A stretch of DNA of 64,000 bases from Methylobacillus caricis (GTDB lineage: Bacteria; Pseudomonadota; Gammaproteobacteria; Burkholderiales; Methylophilaceae): NCBI RefSeq assembly GCF_020532705.1, contig NZ_JAJAVD010000001.1, positions 1,876,311 through 1,940,310 of the forward strand, read 5' to 3'. Of this stretch, positions 1-11,084 are shown one piece after another. Within the stretch, counting starts at the first letter, position 1, and every line of letters begins with the position of its first letter. The notes below the pieces were generated by a model, which had not been told where the DNA came from, made no database searches, and was given only the letters and a program-made list of their open reading frames with translations. The position numbers and the translations under genes were made by a program.

Positions 1-502
1 GCGCAAAGCCCATGGCAATTTCGTATGAAACGATCTGCGCGGCTGAACGCAGCGATCCGAGAAAGGCATATTTCGAGTTGGAAGCCCATCCCGCAATGAT
101 CACGCCATAAACCCCCACTGATGTCATCGCCAATATGTAGAGTAATCCGGCATCTATGTCAGCCAGCACCAGTGTCAAATCGAACGGCACCACCGCCCAG
201 GCGGCAAACGCAGGCGCAATCGCCAGCACAGGGCCAAGCAGAAACAAGGTGCGGTTGGCCGCAGTAGGGATGATGATTTCCTTCATCAGCAACTTGAGGC
301 CATCCGCCACTGGTTGAAGCAGGCCGCCATAGCCAACGCGGTTAGGCCCGAGGCGCACTTGCATGAAACCGATTACCTTGCGCTCCGCTAAGGTCAGGTA
401 GGCCACAGCCCCCATCAAGGGCAATACGATAGCGACGATTTTGACCATGGTCCAGACCACGGGCCACAATGGCCCCAACAGGTTCTGTGCGGCATCCATC
501 AT
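1..502 (-). CDS. nuoH: NADH-quinone oxidoreductase subunit H, N-terminal part (cut by window edge)
   Basis: Membrane subunit of complex I that sits where the peripheral arm meets the membrane and helps form the quinone-binding cavity. The frame entering from position 502 translates as a hydrophobic protein opening [10 protein letters not shown] and containing the family segment [20 protein letters not shown], followed by further membrane helices; about 167 residues are present before the window ends. The start ATG overlaps the nuoG stop codon as ATGA (a second ATG follows at 499), so the two are translationally coupled within the nuo operon. Identification is firm; the C-terminal half lies outside the window. 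Confidence 0.95.
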   Translation of the reverse strand, partial: MMDAAQNLLGPLWPVVWTMVKIVAIVLPLMGAVAYLTLAERKVIGFMQVRLGPNRVGYGGLLQPVADGLKLLMKEIIIPTAANRTLFLLGPVLAIAPAFAAWAVVPFDLTLVLADIDAGLLYILAMTSVGVYGVIIAGWASNSKYAFLGSLRSAAQIVSYEIAMGFA

Positions 503-2922
503 GCACTCACCTCTTCCTGGGGCGCTGTTGCAGGAATCCGTTCTATGTAAATCTCGCCCAGTAGGTCTCCCAGGCTTGCTGTAGCAGCAATCGCACCTGG
601 AATACGTACACAACCGTGCGGCACATGGATATCGGCCTTGGCTTCAAGTATGGCACTGCCCGTGCCCTGTTTGACCAGTATCTTTTCACCTTCATTGATA
701 CCCAGCTTGGTCAGCTGTTCAGGGTGTATTCCGGCTAACACTGCCTTGGTTACCTGCTTGGTCTTCTGCAATGGTGGGGAACGCCGAACAATCGCATCGG
801 ACTGGAACTGCGGAATCTCGCCCACGCGTTGCAGGTCGCTATCCAGCTTGACCTTGATTTCCACATCAATCAACTCACGCAGGTTGTTATTAAGTGTACG
901 CCAGACCACTGCCGAAGGTTTTTCGCCACCGAAAATCTCGTCCTTGACTTCTTCACTGCTGTCAAACTCAAAGCCATGCAGTCCTGCCACATTTCCCAGC
1001 ACCCGTAACACTTTCCATCCAGGACGAGCCTCACCCAAGGGTTTGGTCACAGCAGTAAAACTCTGCACCCGGCCCTCCATACTCATGAAAGTGCCGGAAG
1101 TCTCGGTGAATGGGGTAATTGGCAGTAGCACTGTGGCATCTTCCAAGGCTTCGGATTTATAGGCCGTCAGCGCTACCACGCATTCCGCCTGCTCGATGGC
1201 TTGCTTTGCCAGTGCGGCGTTATGGCAATCCAATTCTGGTTCCACATTCACCAGCACATAAGCCTTGCGTGGAGATTCCAGCATGGTCCTGGCATTCAGG
1301 CCACCGGCCTTGGGCATGGCACCGACGAGGTTCGCACCAACGCTGTTGGCTCCTGCGCTCAGTACCCCGAAGGTGGCACCACATAATGAGGAAATCGCCT
1401 CCGCCAGGCTGAATATCTCGGTATAGCGCGGGTGGTGCTGGGAAATATTGCCCAGGAACACGGCAGAACGCGGGCTGATCAGGTCCATGGTCTCGCCATG
1501 TCCAGTCAGGCTCAAGGCAATCGCCTGGCTGTTATCCCAGACCCTGACACCTTCAAGCAAATCGCTCAATGACTTGGGCAGGCACAAGGAGAGACGTTCC
1601 ATGCCCGATACCGCCTTGAGGATTTGCGACAACACGTTGACCATGTCGTTCGGTGAGCAGATTGCCTTATGCTTGATCGGAATCAGCGGATCATCGTCAA
1701 GCGGATTGACTACAGACAGCTCCGCGCCATTGGCAACGGCACGGCGTATGCGCTGTGCCAGCAATGGATGTTCGTTGCGCAGGTTGCTGCCGATCACCAG
1801 GATGCGGTCCATTTCCTGCACATCAGGGATATTGCAACCCATCCAGATCACGCCCAGCCGTTTGCCGTCATGGCGGAAATCGGTATGACGCAGACGATAG
1901 TCCACATTATCCGAACCCAGTCCGTGCGCAAACTTGGTGGCCAAATGCGCTTCTTCCATGGTGCTGTTAGGTGATATCAATACACCCAGCTCGTCGCTAC
2001 CATGCGTGCCCACAATCTCCTTGAGATGGCCACCAGCAAATTCCAGTGCGGTTTTCCAATCGGTTTCATGCCACTCTCCATGATGCTTGATCATGGGTAC
2101 CTTGAGTCGATCTGGACTGTTCAAGCCTTCATATGAAAAACGGTCACGGTCGGAAAGCCAGCATTCATTGATGGTTTCCTTCTCACGCGGCAATACGCGC
2201 AGCACCTTGCCATCCTTGATATGCACTTCAATCTGCGATCCCAGGCCATCATGCGGAGCAATGGAAGGCCGGCGCACCAGCTCCCAACTACGGGCCGTAT
2301 AGCGGAATGGCTTGCTGGTCAACGCACCCACCGGGCACAGGTCTATAATATTGCCTGACAATTCAGAATCTACGCTCTTGTCCACATAGGCGGTAATTTC
2401 GGCGTGTTCGCCACGGTTGATCAGGCCCAGCTCCATCATGCCGCCCACTTCCTTGAGGAAGCGCACGCAACGCGTGCATTGTATGCAACGCGTCATATCA
2501 GTAGCCACCAAGGGGCCTATATTCTTGTTGATGACAACACGCTTTTCCTCGGTATAGCGCGAGGCTGGAGCGCCATAAGCCATGGCGATGTCTTGTAAAT
2601 CACACTCGCCGCCCTGGTCACAAATGGGGCAATCCAGCGGATGATTGATCAGGAGGAACTCCATCACGCTCTGCTGAGCTTCAACTGCGGCTTTAGAGCG
2701 TGTAAATATCTTCATGCCGTCAGCCACGGGGGTGGCACATGCAGGCAAGGGCTTGTTGAACTTTTCAACCTGCACCAGGCACATGCGGCAATTGGCTGCC
2801 ACAGACAATTTCTTGTGGTAACAGAAACGGGGAATGGCAATACCCAGCTGGTCAGCAGCGTCAATAATGGTAGAACCGTGCTCTACCTCGACCACCTTGC
2901 CATCGATCTCAATATTAAGCAT
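499..2922 (-). CDS. nuoG: NADH-quinone oxidoreductase subunit G (iron-sulfur protein)
   Basis: Large iron-sulfur subunit of the peripheral arm of complex I; it passes electrons from NuoE/F towards NuoI/B. At 807 residues it has the usual length. The N-terminal [2Fe-2S] ligands are visible as C34, C45, C48 and C62. The His-ligated [4Fe-4S] site follows as H94, C98, C101 and C107, and the second [4Fe-4S] set as C146, C149, C152 and C196. The rest is a molybdopterin-oxidoreductase-like fold that is structural in complex I. Its start overlaps the nuoF end by 8 bases, and its stop overlaps the nuoH start. Confidence 0.97.
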   Translation of the reverse strand: MLNIEIDGKVVEVEHGSTIIDAADQLGIAIPRFCYHKKLSVAANCRMCLVQVEKFNKPLPACATPVADGMKIFTRSKAAVEAQQSVMEFLLINHPLDCPICDQGGECDLQDIAMAYGAPASRYTEEKRVVINKNIGPLVATDMTRCIQCTRCVRFLKEVGGMMELGLINRGEHAEITAYVDKSVDSELSGNIIDLCPVGALTSKPFRYTARSWELVRRPSIAPHDGLGSQIEVHIKDGKVLRVLPREKETINECWLSDRDRFSYEGLNSPDRLKVPMIKHHGEWHETDWKTALEFAGGHLKEIVGTHGSDELGVLISPNSTMEEAHLATKFAHGLGSDNVDYRLRHTDFRHDGKRLGVIWMGCNIPDVQEMDRILVIGSNLRNEHPLLAQRIRRAVANGAELSVVNPLDDDPLIPIKHKAICSPNDMVNVLSQILKAVSGMERLSLCLPKSLSDLLEGVRVWDNSQAIALSLTGHGETMDLISPRSAVFLGNISQHHPRYTEIFSLAEAISSLCGATFGVLSAGANSVGANLVGAMPKAGGLNARTMLESPRKAYVLVNVEPELDCHNAALAKQAIEQAECVVALTAYKSEALEDATVLLPITPFTETSGTFMSMEGRVQSFTAVTKPLGEARPGWKVLRVLGNVAGLHGFEFDSSEEVKDEIFGGEKPSAVVWRTLNNNLRELIDVEIKVKLDSDLQRVGEIPQFQSDAIVRRSPPLQKTKQVTKAVLAGIHPEQLTKLGINEGEKILVKQGTGSAILEAKADIHVPHGCVRIPGAIAATASLGDLLGEIYIERIPATAPQEEVSA

Positions 2923-4225
2923 AAGCTACCTCTTCCACCGCCACGCCATCTTCCACCATGCTCCTGCCGTGCTGGATGTAATACTCGAACTCCGGGCGGA
3001 AATGTTTGATAAAACTCAGCACCGGTGTTGCCGCTGCGTCACCCAATGCACAAATGGTGCGCCCGGAAATGTTGCTGCTGACGTCAGTGAGCAGGTCAAG
3101 GTCTTCCATCCTGCCTTGTCCATCCACAATCCGCTTGATCACCCGGTAAAGCCAGCCAGTGCCTTCACGGCAAGGCGTACACTGCCCGCATGATTCCTCA
3201 AAAAAGAAATAGGACAAACGCTTTAGCGCTTTGACCATACACGTGGTTTCATCCATGACAATCATGGAGCCGGCACCCAGGCTGGAACCTGCCTTGGAAA
3301 GACCATCGTAATCCATGGTCGCCCCAATAATGGCTGAAGCTGGTAAAACGGCAGTTGACGGCCCTCCGGGGATGACGGCTTTCAACTGACGCCCCTTCCA
3401 TACACCCCCAGCCAGCGCAAGCAATTCTGCAAACGAGATCCCCATATTCACCTCGTAATTCCCGGGTTTTTCTACGTGCCCTGAGATCGAGAAAATCTTG
3501 GTTCCTCCTGAATTGGCTACGCCAAGCTCCTGGAATGCCTGGCCACCGTGCTCCATGATCCATGGAATCGACGTGTAGGACTCTGTGTTGTTCACGTTAG
3601 TCGGCTTGCCAAACACGCCGTAGCTGGCAGGAAAAGGCGGCTTGAACCGCGGCTGCCCCTTCTTGCCCTCTATCGATTCGATCAATGCAGTTTCCTCGCC
3701 ACAAATATAGGCACCATAACCATGGACCGCATGAAGATCGAAACTGAAACCGGTACCAAACAGGTTTTCACCGAGATATCCCGCTTGGCGCGCTTCATCA
3801 AGTGCGGCCTCGAAAATCTCGTAATCCTGCCAGATTTCACCATGTATATAGTTGTAACCTACCCGTGCACCCAGTGTATAAGCGGCAATCGCCATGCCCT
3901 CAATCAGTTGATGCGGGTTGTAGCGGATAATGTCCCTGTCCTTGAAAGTCCCTGGCTCACCTTCATCGGTATTGCATACCAGGTACTTGGTGCCATCAAA
4001 ATAACGTGGCATGAAACTCCACTTGAGCCCTGTGGGGAAACCCGCGCCACCGCGACCGCGCAAGCCTGAAAGCTTGACCTGGCTAATAATTTCCGTAGCC
4101 TTGACCTTTTCTGTCACCAGGCGCTTAAGCTGGGCATAACCGCCCAATTTCAGGTAAGTCTCCAGGGATGCTGGATCTGCTTGACCAGCAGTACGCAAGC
4201 AAACCAAGGTTTGTGTTGCAGTCAT
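2915..4225 (-). CDS. nuoF: NADH-quinone oxidoreductase subunit F (NADH- and FMN-binding)
   Basis: Binds NADH and FMN and performs the first step of complex I, hydride transfer from NADH to FMN. The 436-residue protein has the glycine-rich motif [13 protein letters not shown] for nucleotide binding, and the [4Fe-4S] cluster motif CGQCTPC with C346, C349 and C352; the fourth ligand lies in the SGRTICALG segment. Start MTATQTLVC overlaps the nuoE stop by four bases (ATGA), typical of tight nuo operons. All key residues are present. Confidence 0.97.
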   Translation of the reverse strand: MTATQTLVCLRTAGQADPASLETYLKLGGYAQLKRLVTEKVKATEIISQVKLSGLRGRGGAGFPTGLKWSFMPRYFDGTKYLVCNTDEGEPGTFKDRDIIRYNPHQLIEGMAIAAYTLGARVGYNYIHGEIWQDYEIFEAALDEARQAGYLGENLFGTGFSFDLHAVHGYGAYICGEETALIESIEGKKGQPRFKPPFPASYGVFGKPTNVNNTESYTSIPWIMEHGGQAFQELGVANSGGTKIFSISGHVEKPGNYEVNMGISFAELLALAGGVWKGRQLKAVIPGGPSTAVLPASAIIGATMDYDGLSKAGSSLGAGSMIVMDETTCMVKALKRLSYFFFEESCGQCTPCREGTGWLYRVIKRIVDGQGRMEDLDLLTDVSSNISGRTICALGDAAATPVLSFIKHFRPEFEYYIQHGRSMVEDGVAVEEVAYA

Positions 4226-4701
4226 TTGTCCAGCCCTTCCAGAATCTTGTCCACCTTCTCTGGCGTTAGGTATTCATGCATATCAGTGTTATTGATATGG
4301 AATAGCGGCGCACCACCGCAACATCCCATGCACTCCCCTTCCTTCAGGGTGAATCGGCCATCTGCGGTTGTTTCGTTAAATCCTATGCCCAGTTTCTTTT
4401 CCAGGTGATCAACGATTTCTTCAGAGTCCCTCAGCATGCAGGAAATATTGGTACATACCGTAATCTTGTATTTACCAACCGGTTCCAGCTCATACATATT
4501 GTAGAAAGTTGCCACTTCCAGGGCAGCAATGGCTGGAATGCGAAGATAGTCCGCCACTTCCGCAATCGTGTCCTTGGACAGCCAGCCCTTTTCCGTCTGC
4601 GCGATACGCAAGGCAGACATCACGGCCGCTTGGCGGTGTTCAGGGGGATACTTGGCCAGTTCACGTTCAATTTTTGCCAGAGACTCAGCAGACAAGCTCA
4701 T
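4222..4701 (-). CDS. nuoE: NADH-quinone oxidoreductase subunit E ([2Fe-2S] protein)
   Basis: Thioredoxin-like [2Fe-2S] subunit next to NuoF in the NADH-oxidising module of complex I. The 159-residue protein carries the four cluster ligands C83, C88, C124 and C128 (segments CTNISC and CMGCCGG). The start overlaps the nuoD stop by four bases, so translation is probably coupled. Length and motifs are standard. Confidence 0.97.
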   Translation of the reverse strand: MSLSAESLAKIERELAKYPPEHRQAAVMSALRIAQTEKGWLSKDTIAEVADYLRIPAIAALEVATFYNMYELEPVGKYKITVCTNISCMLRDSEEIVDHLEKKLGIGFNETTADGRFTLKEGECMGCCGGAPLFHINNTDMHEYLTPEKVDKILEGLDK

Positions 4702-5951
4702 CTATCAATCTCTCCGAATACAATATCCTGCGTGCCTATGATCGCCACCAAATCGGCAATCATGTGGCCACGTGTCATTTCATCGAGTGCTGCGAGATGC
4801 GGAAAACCTGGTGCGCGTATCTTGAGCCTGTAAGGCTTGTTCGCGCCATCAGATATCAGGTAAATGCCAAACTCGCCCTTTGGATGTTCCACCGCGGCAT
4901 AGGCTTCACCTGCCGGAATATGGAACCCTTCGGTAAACAGCTTGAAATGATGAATCAGCGCCTCCATGTCGTGCTTCATCCCTTCGCGCTGTGGAGGTGC
5001 AACCTTGGTGTTATCACTGATGACAGGCCCTGGGTTTTTACGCAGCCAATCAATACATTGCTTGACAATGCGATTGGACTGGCGAAATTCTTCTATGCGC
5101 ACCAGGTAGCGGTCATAGCAATCTCCATTCACACCCACTGGAATGTCAAAATCCAGCTTATCGTAAACCTCATAAGGCTGTTTCTTGCGCAAATCCCAGG
5201 CAAAACCGGAACCACGCAACATTGGGCCTGTCATTCCCAAGGCTAGTGCACGCTCAGGCGATACCACGCCTATACCCACAGTCCGCTGTTTCCAGATGCG
5301 GTTATCGGTCAGCAGGGTTTCATACTCATCAACATAAGTCGGAAAACGATTTGTAAAGTCCTCGATAAAATCCAGTACCGAGCCCTGACGGTTTTCATTG
5401 AGACGCTTGACGTCTTCCTTGCTACGGACTGTGGATTCCTCGTATTGAGGCATACGATCTGGCAAGTCGCGATAAACACCGCCGGGACGATAGTAAGCAG
5501 CATGCATACGCGCGCCAGATACTGCCTCATAGCAGTCAAACAGATCTTCACGTTCACGGAATGCATAGAGAAACACTGTCATTGCACCCACATCCAACGC
5601 ATGTGCACCCAGCCATAACAAGTGATTGAGGATTCGCGTAATCTCGTCAAACATCACACGTATATATTGCGCACGCAACGGCACTTCCAGCCCCAGCAAC
5701 TTCTCGATCGCCATTACATACGCATGCTCGTTGGACATCATGGATACATAATCCAGCCTATCCATATAGGGGACGGATTGCAGGTATGTCCGGTTTTCCG
5801 CAAGCTTCTCGGTACCGCGATGCAGCAAGCCAATGTGGGGGTCCGCGCGCTGAATCACTTCACCATCCAACTCCAGCACCAGCCTCAACACTCCATGAGC
5901 CGCAGGATGCTGTGGCCCAAAATTCATGGTGTAATTTCGAATTTCAGCCAT
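4698..5951 (-). CDS. nuoD: NADH-quinone oxidoreductase subunit D (49 kDa subunit)
   Basis: Core subunit of the quinone-reduction module of complex I, related to the large subunit of NiFe hydrogenases. I place the start at the ATG at 5951, giving [20 protein letters not shown], because this is the normal family N terminus; the frame stays open 12 codons further upstream, inside nuoC. This gives 417 residues and an 8-base overlap with nuoC. The quinone-site segment [13 protein letters not shown] and the terminal segment DIVFGEIDR are intact. Confidence 0.96.
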   Translation of the reverse strand: MAEIRNYTMNFGPQHPAAHGVLRLVLELDGEVIQRADPHIGLLHRGTEKLAENRTYLQSVPYMDRLDYVSMMSNEHAYVMAIEKLLGLEVPLRAQYIRVMFDEITRILNHLLWLGAHALDVGAMTVFLYAFREREDLFDCYEAVSGARMHAAYYRPGGVYRDLPDRMPQYEESTVRSKEDVKRLNENRQGSVLDFIEDFTNRFPTYVDEYETLLTDNRIWKQRTVGIGVVSPERALALGMTGPMLRGSGFAWDLRKKQPYEVYDKLDFDIPVGVNGDCYDRYLVRIEEFRQSNRIVKQCIDWLRKNPGPVISDNTKVAPPQREGMKHDMEALIHHFKLFTEGFHIPAGEAYAAVEHPKGEFGIYLISDGANKPYRLKIRAPGFPHLAALDEMTRGHMIADLVAIIGTQDIVFGEIDR

Positions 5952-6537
5952 GGTGGAAGCCCTCTTCCCGTATGACGCGAGGCACATTGTTACGCGGGTC
6001 TATAGTTACAGGCTGGTAGATCACGCGTTGTTGCTCTGGGTCATAACGCATTTCCACATTACCAATCATCGGAAAATCCTTGCGGAAAGGATGACCGACA
6101 AAACCATAATCTGTAAGTAGGCGACGCAAGTCAGGATGGCCCTCATACATGATGCCGTAGAGATCGAAAGACTCACGCTCGAACCAGTTGGCAGCAGACC
6201 ACAGATCAACCAACGTAGGCAGCACGGGGAAGTCGTCATCAGAGGCAAACACTCTCAAGCGCACACGCTGATTCAGACTGATGGAAAGAAAATGATAGAC
6301 GGTGGCAAAACGCAAGCCGGACCAGGAGCCTTCACCATAATCCGCATAATCCACACCACAAAGATCAATTAACTGCTCGAACTTGAGCTGGGAATGATCA
6401 CGCAACAAAGCTGACACATCAAGCAGGTTGCCTGGCTTGCACTCTATGGTGACCTCGCCAACATGCTCAACCAGCCTGGAAAGCTTATCACCGAGTACTT
6501 GTTGCAGATTATCTTTTAACTGTTCCAATCGTGTCAT
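5944..6537 (-). CDS. nuoC: NADH-quinone oxidoreductase subunit C (30 kDa subunit)
   Basis: Partner of NuoD in the connecting module of complex I. The 197-residue product shows the family signature [20 protein letters not shown] followed by the conserved [12 protein letters not shown] segment. In many enterobacteria NuoC and NuoD are fused; here they are separate, overlapping by 8 bases, as in most betaproteobacteria. A 12-base gap separates it from nuoB upstream. Confidence 0.97.
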   Translation of the reverse strand: MTRLEQLKDNLQQVLGDKLSRLVEHVGEVTIECKPGNLLDVSALLRDHSQLKFEQLIDLCGVDYADYGEGSWSGLRFATVYHFLSISLNQRVRLRVFASDDDFPVLPTLVDLWSAANWFERESFDLYGIMYEGHPDLRRLLTDYGFVGHPFRKDFPMIGNVEMRYDPEQQRVIYQPVTIDPRNNVPRVIREEGFHHG

Positions 6538-6549
6538 ATGGCTCTGCTC

Positions 6550-7026
6550 TTACCGTGCAATCGTGTTAGTACGACGGATCTTGCTCTGCAACTGGATAAT
6601 TCCATATAACAAAGCCTCGGCAGTTGGAGGACAACCCGGCACGTAGACATCAACAGGAACGATGCGATCACAACCACGCACCACTGCATACGAATAATGG
6701 TAGTAACCACCGCCATTGGCACATGACCCCATGGAAATCACCCACCTGGGCTCTGCCATTTGGTCATATACCTTGCGCAAGGCTGGTGCCATCTTGTTTA
6801 CCAGGGTGCCTGCGACAATCATTACATCTGATTGTCGCGGGCTTGGCCTGAATACGATACCAAACCGATCTAGATCATAACGGGCAGCCCCCGCATGCAT
6901 CATTTCAACCGCACAACAGGCAAGGCCAAAGGTCATGGGCCAGAGAGATCCGGTGCGGGTATAGTTGATCACCGTATCCAGCGTAGTGGTAACAAACCCC
7001 TTTTCAAGTATGCCTTCGATACTCAT
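6550..7026 (-). CDS. nuoB: NADH-quinone oxidoreductase subunit B (20 kDa, cluster N2)
   Basis: Carries the terminal [4Fe-4S] cluster N2 that reduces ubiquinone in complex I. The 158-residue protein has the adjacent cysteine pair C37-C38 in the motif [10 protein letters not shown], plus C102 (GSCANGG) and C132 (VPGCPPT), the complete N2 ligand set. It follows nuoA after about 58 bases, the largest internal spacing in this part of the operon. Confidence 0.97.
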   Translation of the reverse strand: MSIEGILEKGFVTTTLDTVINYTRTGSLWPMTFGLACCAVEMMHAGAARYDLDRFGIVFRPSPRQSDVMIVAGTLVNKMAPALRKVYDQMAEPRWVISMGSCANGGGYYHYSYAVVRGCDRIVPVDVYVPGCPPTAEALLYGIIQLQSKIRRTNTIAR

Positions 7027-7084
7027 GCAAGATCACCCATGGCCCAAAAATGATTCATTGCCAGTTTATTTACCAATATCACGA

Positions 7085-7447
7085 TCACTCCCACTCCAAT
7101 GCCCCCTTCATCCATTCGTAAACAAAGCCCACGACTAGAATACCGAGGAAAACCAACATGGCGAGAAAACCAAATAGTCCTATTTCCTGGAGAACCACTG
7201 CCCAGGGAAACAGGAATGCAATTTCAAGATCAAAGAGAATAAACAGAATGGCAACAAGGTAATAGCGCACATCGAATTTCATGCGCGCATCCTCAAATGC
7301 TTCAAAGCCACACTCGTATGGCGAGTTTTTCTCGCCATCGGGCCGATTAGGGGATACCAATTTGCCAAGGACAATAGGAGCAACACCGACCGCGAGGCCG
7401 ACAATGATGAACAGCAAAATTGGAAAATAATTCTCCAGCACGTTCAA
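7085..7447 (-). CDS. nuoA: NADH-quinone oxidoreductase subunit A
   Basis: Small membrane subunit of complex I and the first gene of the nuo operon. The 120-residue protein has three predicted membrane helices and the conserved loop [19 protein letters not shown], whose cysteine is part of the quinone-pocket loop. The segment [20 protein letters not shown] is classic for NuoA. Upstream lies more than 500 bases of AT-rich non-coding DNA, so the operon promoter is expected there. Confidence 0.97.
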   Translation of the reverse strand: MNVLENYFPILLFIIVGLAVGVAPIVLGKLVSPNRPDGEKNSPYECGFEAFEDARMKFDVRYYLVAILFILFDLEIAFLFPWAVVLQEIGLFGFLAMLVFLGILVVGFVYEWMKGALEWE

Positions 7448-7990
7448 GTCCCATCCAAATCAGCTTTTGAAAGCTGTACAGTGCAACGCGTCAGCAAATC
7501 CAACAAGATTCACTGACACCCAAACTTACCATCAACACTTCCGGGGGATGTAGCGACTCAGGAAGCACCCTTAAAAAAATTAGGGCTTTCACAGGCCAAC
7601 CCGCATTTGAAGCGGTCAAAACAACACATCAAGATACATAATATACCCTGTATTTGTTAATGAATTGTAACACATAAATTACAATTAAACACCGCCAGAT
7701 CCAGCCAATAACGGGGCATTTAGGTTATTCACTGTTTTTATTGGAGTAATCAAATAATGCCCTTATAAAAATCAGGATTAAATGAAAATCAATTAACTTT
7801 TTGTTACACAAATAACCTTATAAGTTACATGTTTTTCTCTAAAAGGAAGAGCTTCAGGACACACCAAATTGATTAATAACCATCAAGACACAACTCAATC
7901 AATACCTCATAAAGTAATAAGTAAGCGTCCTGGGCCGAATTTAAGAGGCCGGACATGATGGCGACCAGAATGGGCATAGAGATAGGCTAA
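7448..7990. other. AT-rich non-coding gap upstream of nuoA
   Basis: About 540 bases between nuoA and the terminator that follows the tRNA-Leu unit. I find no convincing gene on either strand. The central part (about 7620-7900) is markedly AT-rich, with several TATAAT-like words on both strands. It is the expected place for the nuo promoter, but I could not pick a single -35/-10 pair with confidence. Confidence 0.5.
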
Positions 7991-8030
7991 AAAGAAAAGC
8001 CCGCCAATCTCTAGGATTAATGCGGGCTTT
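7991..8030 (-). terminator. Rho-independent terminator after tRNA-Leu
   Basis: Read on the minus strand, AAGCCCGC (8029-8022 side) pairs with GCGGGCTT (8004-7997 side) around a 17-base loop, followed by a TTTTCTTTT tract. It lies about 30 bases beyond the 3' end of the tRNA-Leu gene and would end the tpiA-secG-tRNA transcript before the nuo operon. Confidence 0.85.
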
Positions 8031-8061
8031 GATATGGTTTGATACTGCTTGATTTATTCTT

Positions 8062-8146
8062 TGGTGCCGACGGTGAGACTCGAACTCACACGGCTTTCGC
8101 CACTACCCCCTCAAGATAGCGTGTCTACCAATTCCACCACGACGGC
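8062..8146 (-). tRNA. tRNA-Leu (anticodon GAG)
   Basis: Minus-strand tRNA of 85 nt with encoded CCA. The anticodon stem CTATC/GGTAG encloses the loop TTGAGGG, giving anticodon GAG, which reads CUC and CUU leucine codons. The long variable arm (TGGCGAAAGCCG region) is as expected for a class II tRNA, and the T arm is GTGAG-TTCGAGT-CTCAC. The acceptor stem GCCGTCG/CGTCGGC pairs except for a U-U opposition at 5:68. It sits between secG and nuo, a common betaproteobacterial arrangement. Confidence 0.96.
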
Positions 8147-8169
8147 ATTGGGGCTTACCCCTGGAAATT

Positions 8170-8505
8170 TCACTGAGGAACATCCTTGGCTGATGAAGGT
8201 TCAGCAGGCTTGGGAGCATCCGCTGCAGGAGCAGATGTTGTTGTCACCTTTTGCACAATGCTTCCACCTTGCACACGATGACTTGTCAGGTATGCCAGGC
8301 TCAGGCTTGTAATAAAAAAGATGGCAACAAAAATTGAAGTCGCACGGCTCATGAAATTTGAAGAGCCACTCACACCAAACAGGCTGCCTGATGCACCACT
8401 ACCGAAAGCAGCTCCCATATCAGCACCCTTGCCATGCTGCAGAAGCACAAGACCAACAACTCCCAATGCAGCAATGACGTGTATAACTGTAACTAAAGTT
8501 TCCAT
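8170..8505 (-). CDS. secG: Preprotein translocase subunit SecG
   Basis: Accessory membrane subunit of the SecYEG protein-export channel. Two membrane helices flank the family hallmark GKGADMGAAFGSGASGSLFG, followed by the FMSRAT segment; the C-terminal tail is rich in Ala, Pro and Thr. I choose the ATG at 8505 (METLVTVIHV, 111 residues), which matches the family N terminus and has GAGGG just upstream. An in-frame GTG three codons earlier (8514) is an alternative. It is preceded by tpiA with a 23-base gap and followed by tRNA-Leu. Confidence 0.95.
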   Translation of the reverse strand: METLVTVIHVIAALGVVGLVLLQHGKGADMGAAFGSGASGSLFGVSGSSNFMSRATSIFVAIFFITSLSLAYLTSHRVQGGSIVQKVTTTSAPAADAPKPAEPSSAKDVPQ

Positions 8506-8528
8506 TTCCCTCACATCCCCCTGCTTGC

Positions 8529-9287
8529 TTAAATTTTACAAGCAGCGCGACAAATTCTTTCAAAATCAGCGGCATCCAGAGAACAGCGTCCGATCAGACC
8601 ACCGTCTATATCCGGCATAGACAGTAATTGTGCCGCATTTATTGGATTTACGCTACCCCCATAGATGATTCTTACACTTTCCGCAGCGCCCGGATGCAAG
8701 GCTGAGATACGCTCGCGAATGAATGAATGCGCGGCTTGCGCTTGTTGCGGCGTAGCATTTTTATTGGTCCCGATTGCCCACACTGGCTCATAAGCAACCA
8801 CGGCATGATCAAGCAAGGCACCCCCTGAAACCGACAAGACAAAATCGAGCTGGTTGGCAATCGCATACTCCATTACACCAGACTCCCTCTCTTGCAAGGT
8901 TTCACCAACGCAGAAGATCGGTGTGATGCCATGTTTCTTTGCCACGGCAAACTTGTCTGCAATATTGGCATCGCTCTCGCAATAAGCATTGCTACGCTCG
9001 GAGTGGCCAATAATCACGTAGCTGGAACCAAACTCTTTGAGCATGGTTGCACTGACTTCACCGGTATAGGCTCCCGCTTCATGCTTGGCGATATTTTGTG
9101 CGCCCCAGGCAATATTACTGCCACTCAAGATAGCTTGGGCCTGGAATAGATAGGGATAAGGCACACACACCGCAAAATCGGCATGATTGATGCCATGCAA
9201 GCCACGCACAAGCGCATCAAACAACCTCTTGTTCTGTGCAAGGTTGCCATTCATTTTCCAGTTACCGACAACCAGCTTGCGACGCAT
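8529..9287 (-). CDS. tpiA: Triose-phosphate isomerase
   Basis: Cytoplasmic TIM-barrel enzyme interconverting dihydroxyacetone phosphate and glyceraldehyde 3-phosphate. The 252-residue protein has the substrate lysine in VVGNWKMNG, the electrophilic histidine in VIIGHSER and the catalytic glutamate in [11 protein letters not shown]; the phosphate-gripping segment IYGGSVNP is also present. The order tpiA-secG-tRNA-Leu-nuo is frequent in betaproteobacteria, which supports all these assignments. Confidence 0.98.
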   Translation of the reverse strand: MRRKLVVGNWKMNGNLAQNKRLFDALVRGLHGINHADFAVCVPYPYLFQAQAILSGSNIAWGAQNIAKHEAGAYTGEVSATMLKEFGSSYVIIGHSERSNAYCESDANIADKFAVAKKHGITPIFCVGETLQERESGVMEYAIANQLDFVLSVSGGALLDHAVVAYEPVWAIGTNKNATPQQAQAAHSFIRERISALHPGAAESVRIIYGGSVNPINAAQLLSMPDIDGGLIGRCSLDAADFERICRAACKI

Positions 9288-9389
9288 AAATAGACCCGAA
9301 AATTTTCCCGATATTAACTTGTGGTTGCCACCATGGTCAACGCAGAGGCGCTGAATGCCAGTAGTGGCGAGGCTTTTAGCCAGAAGACA

Positions 9390-11084
9390 TCACTTGACCT
9401 GCTGCCAGTGCTGCAAACATAACTGTAGCGACTTTACGCCGCGGTATTCATTGACTTGCAATTGATAGACAGCTTGTATGGTATCCGGCAGAAACTCTTC
9501 CTGCCGAAAGAAAATCGCATCAAACTGGCTACCGGATTTCTCCAGGCTCAATTTCAAGTGCCGCTCACCGACAATACGCTGGCTAACCACGCTGAACTCA
9601 TCAAAAAACAAGGGGGCGGGAAAGCCCTGGCCCCATACCTGGCGCTCTATGGTTTGCGCCATATCCAGCGCCAGTTCATCGGTAGCCAATGCACCATCAA
9701 CCTCTATCACGGCCTCCAAGTCTGCAGGCGTCAGCAAACTCGACACCACTTCTTCAAATGCCAGATTGAACCGCTCAAAATCAGCTTCCATCAAGCCAAG
9801 CCCCGCAGCCATGGCATGACCGCCGAACTTCAGCAACAGGCCTGGATATCGCTTGGAAAGCAGGTCCAGCGCATCACGCAGGTGCAGACCGGGGATAGAG
9901 CGCCCGGACCCTTTGATCTGCCCATCGTTCGCTCTCGCAAATGCAATGACCGGTCTATGATATTTTTCCTTGATTCTAGATGCCAGGATACCAATAACAC
10001 CCTGGTGCCAGTCAGGATTGAACATGCTCAGGCTAAATCGTCCTTCGGTATCCACATCATCCAGCACCAGCATCGCGGTGTCCTGCATGCCAGATTCAAT
10101 ACTACGCCGCTCCTGATTGAGGTCATGCAGGTGCTGCGCCATGCGCAAGGCGGCTGCCGGATTTTCCTCCAGCAGGCAGGCAATGCCCAAGGACATATCA
10201 TCCAGGCGCCCTGCGGCATTAAGGCGGGGACCAATACTGAACCCCATGTCCTGCGCACCCGCCTTGAGGTGATCTCGCGCTGCTACTTGGAACAGCGCCA
10301 GAATACCCGCACAACACTTGCCAGCACGAATGCGGCGCAAGCCCTGCTCCACCAGGATCCGGTTATTGTCATCCAGCTTGACCAGGTCAGCCACTGTGCC
10401 CAATGCCACCAGGTCCAGTAACTCAGTGAGATTGGGCTCAGGGTTATTGTCAAATGCACCTCGCGACCGCATCTCTGCGCGCAAGGCCAGCAATACATAA
10501 AAAATCACGCCCACGCCTGCCAGATGCTTACTGGGAAACGTACAGCCGCGCTGGTTGGGATTGACGATACAGGCAGCAAGGGGTGTTTCGTCTCCGGGCA
10601 AATGGTGATCCGTCACCAGCACCGGTATACCGAGACGATTAGCGGTTTCCACCCCGTCTACGCTGGCAATGCCGTTATCTACAGTCAGGATGATGTCAGG
10701 TTTTCTCTGAGCAGCCAGCATGACAATTTCTGGGGTTAGCCCATATCCATATTCAAACCGATTGGGCACCAGGAAATCCACCTTGCCCTGCATGCTGCGC
10801 AAGCCCTTGACTGCCACAGCTGTTGCTGTAGCGCCGTCAGCATCATAGTCGCCGACCACCAAAATGCGTTTCCCAGCCAAGATGGCATCCGCCAACAAAT
10901 TGGCCATGTCCGTGTTATTGGTCAAAAGCTCCGGCGGCAGCAAGCGTGCCAGGGTAGCTTCCATTTGTGCAGGCTGGGTAATACCACGCCCTGCCAACAA
11001 TCGTGCCAATGCCATGCTGATCCCAGCTTGTCTCAGTCGTTCGACAACTTGAGTATCAAAATTTCTTTGTATGATCTGTACCAT
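9390..11084 (-). CDS. recJ: Single-stranded-DNA-specific exonuclease RecJ
   Basis: 5'-3' single-strand DNA exonuclease used in recombination and mismatch repair. The 564-residue protein shows the DHH-family motifs in order: VVGDYDADGATA, VDNGIA, LVTDHHLPG and a DHHA1 domain with KFGGHAMAAGLGL, then the C-terminal OB-like domain. All metal-binding acids and histidines are present. The start ATG at 11084 lies 29 bases inside the end of the preceding RpfE-like gene, so the two are probably co-transcribed. Confidence 0.96.
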   Translation of the reverse strand: MVQIIQRNFDTQVVERLRQAGISMALARLLAGRGITQPAQMEATLARLLPPELLTNNTDMANLLADAILAGKRILVVGDYDADGATATAVAVKGLRSMQGKVDFLVPNRFEYGYGLTPEIVMLAAQRKPDIILTVDNGIASVDGVETANRLGIPVLVTDHHLPGDETPLAACIVNPNQRGCTFPSKHLAGVGVIFYVLLALRAEMRSRGAFDNNPEPNLTELLDLVALGTVADLVKLDDNNRILVEQGLRRIRAGKCCAGILALFQVAARDHLKAGAQDMGFSIGPRLNAAGRLDDMSLGIACLLEENPAAALRMAQHLHDLNQERRSIESGMQDTAMLVLDDVDTEGRFSLSMFNPDWHQGVIGILASRIKEKYHRPVIAFARANDGQIKGSGRSIPGLHLRDALDLLSKRYPGLLLKFGGHAMAAGLGLMEADFERFNLAFEEVVSSLLTPADLEAVIEVDGALATDELALDMAQTIERQVWGQGFPAPLFFDEFSVVSQRIVGERHLKLSLEKSGSQFDAIFFRQEEFLPDTIQAVYQLQVNEYRGVKSLQLCLQHWQQVK

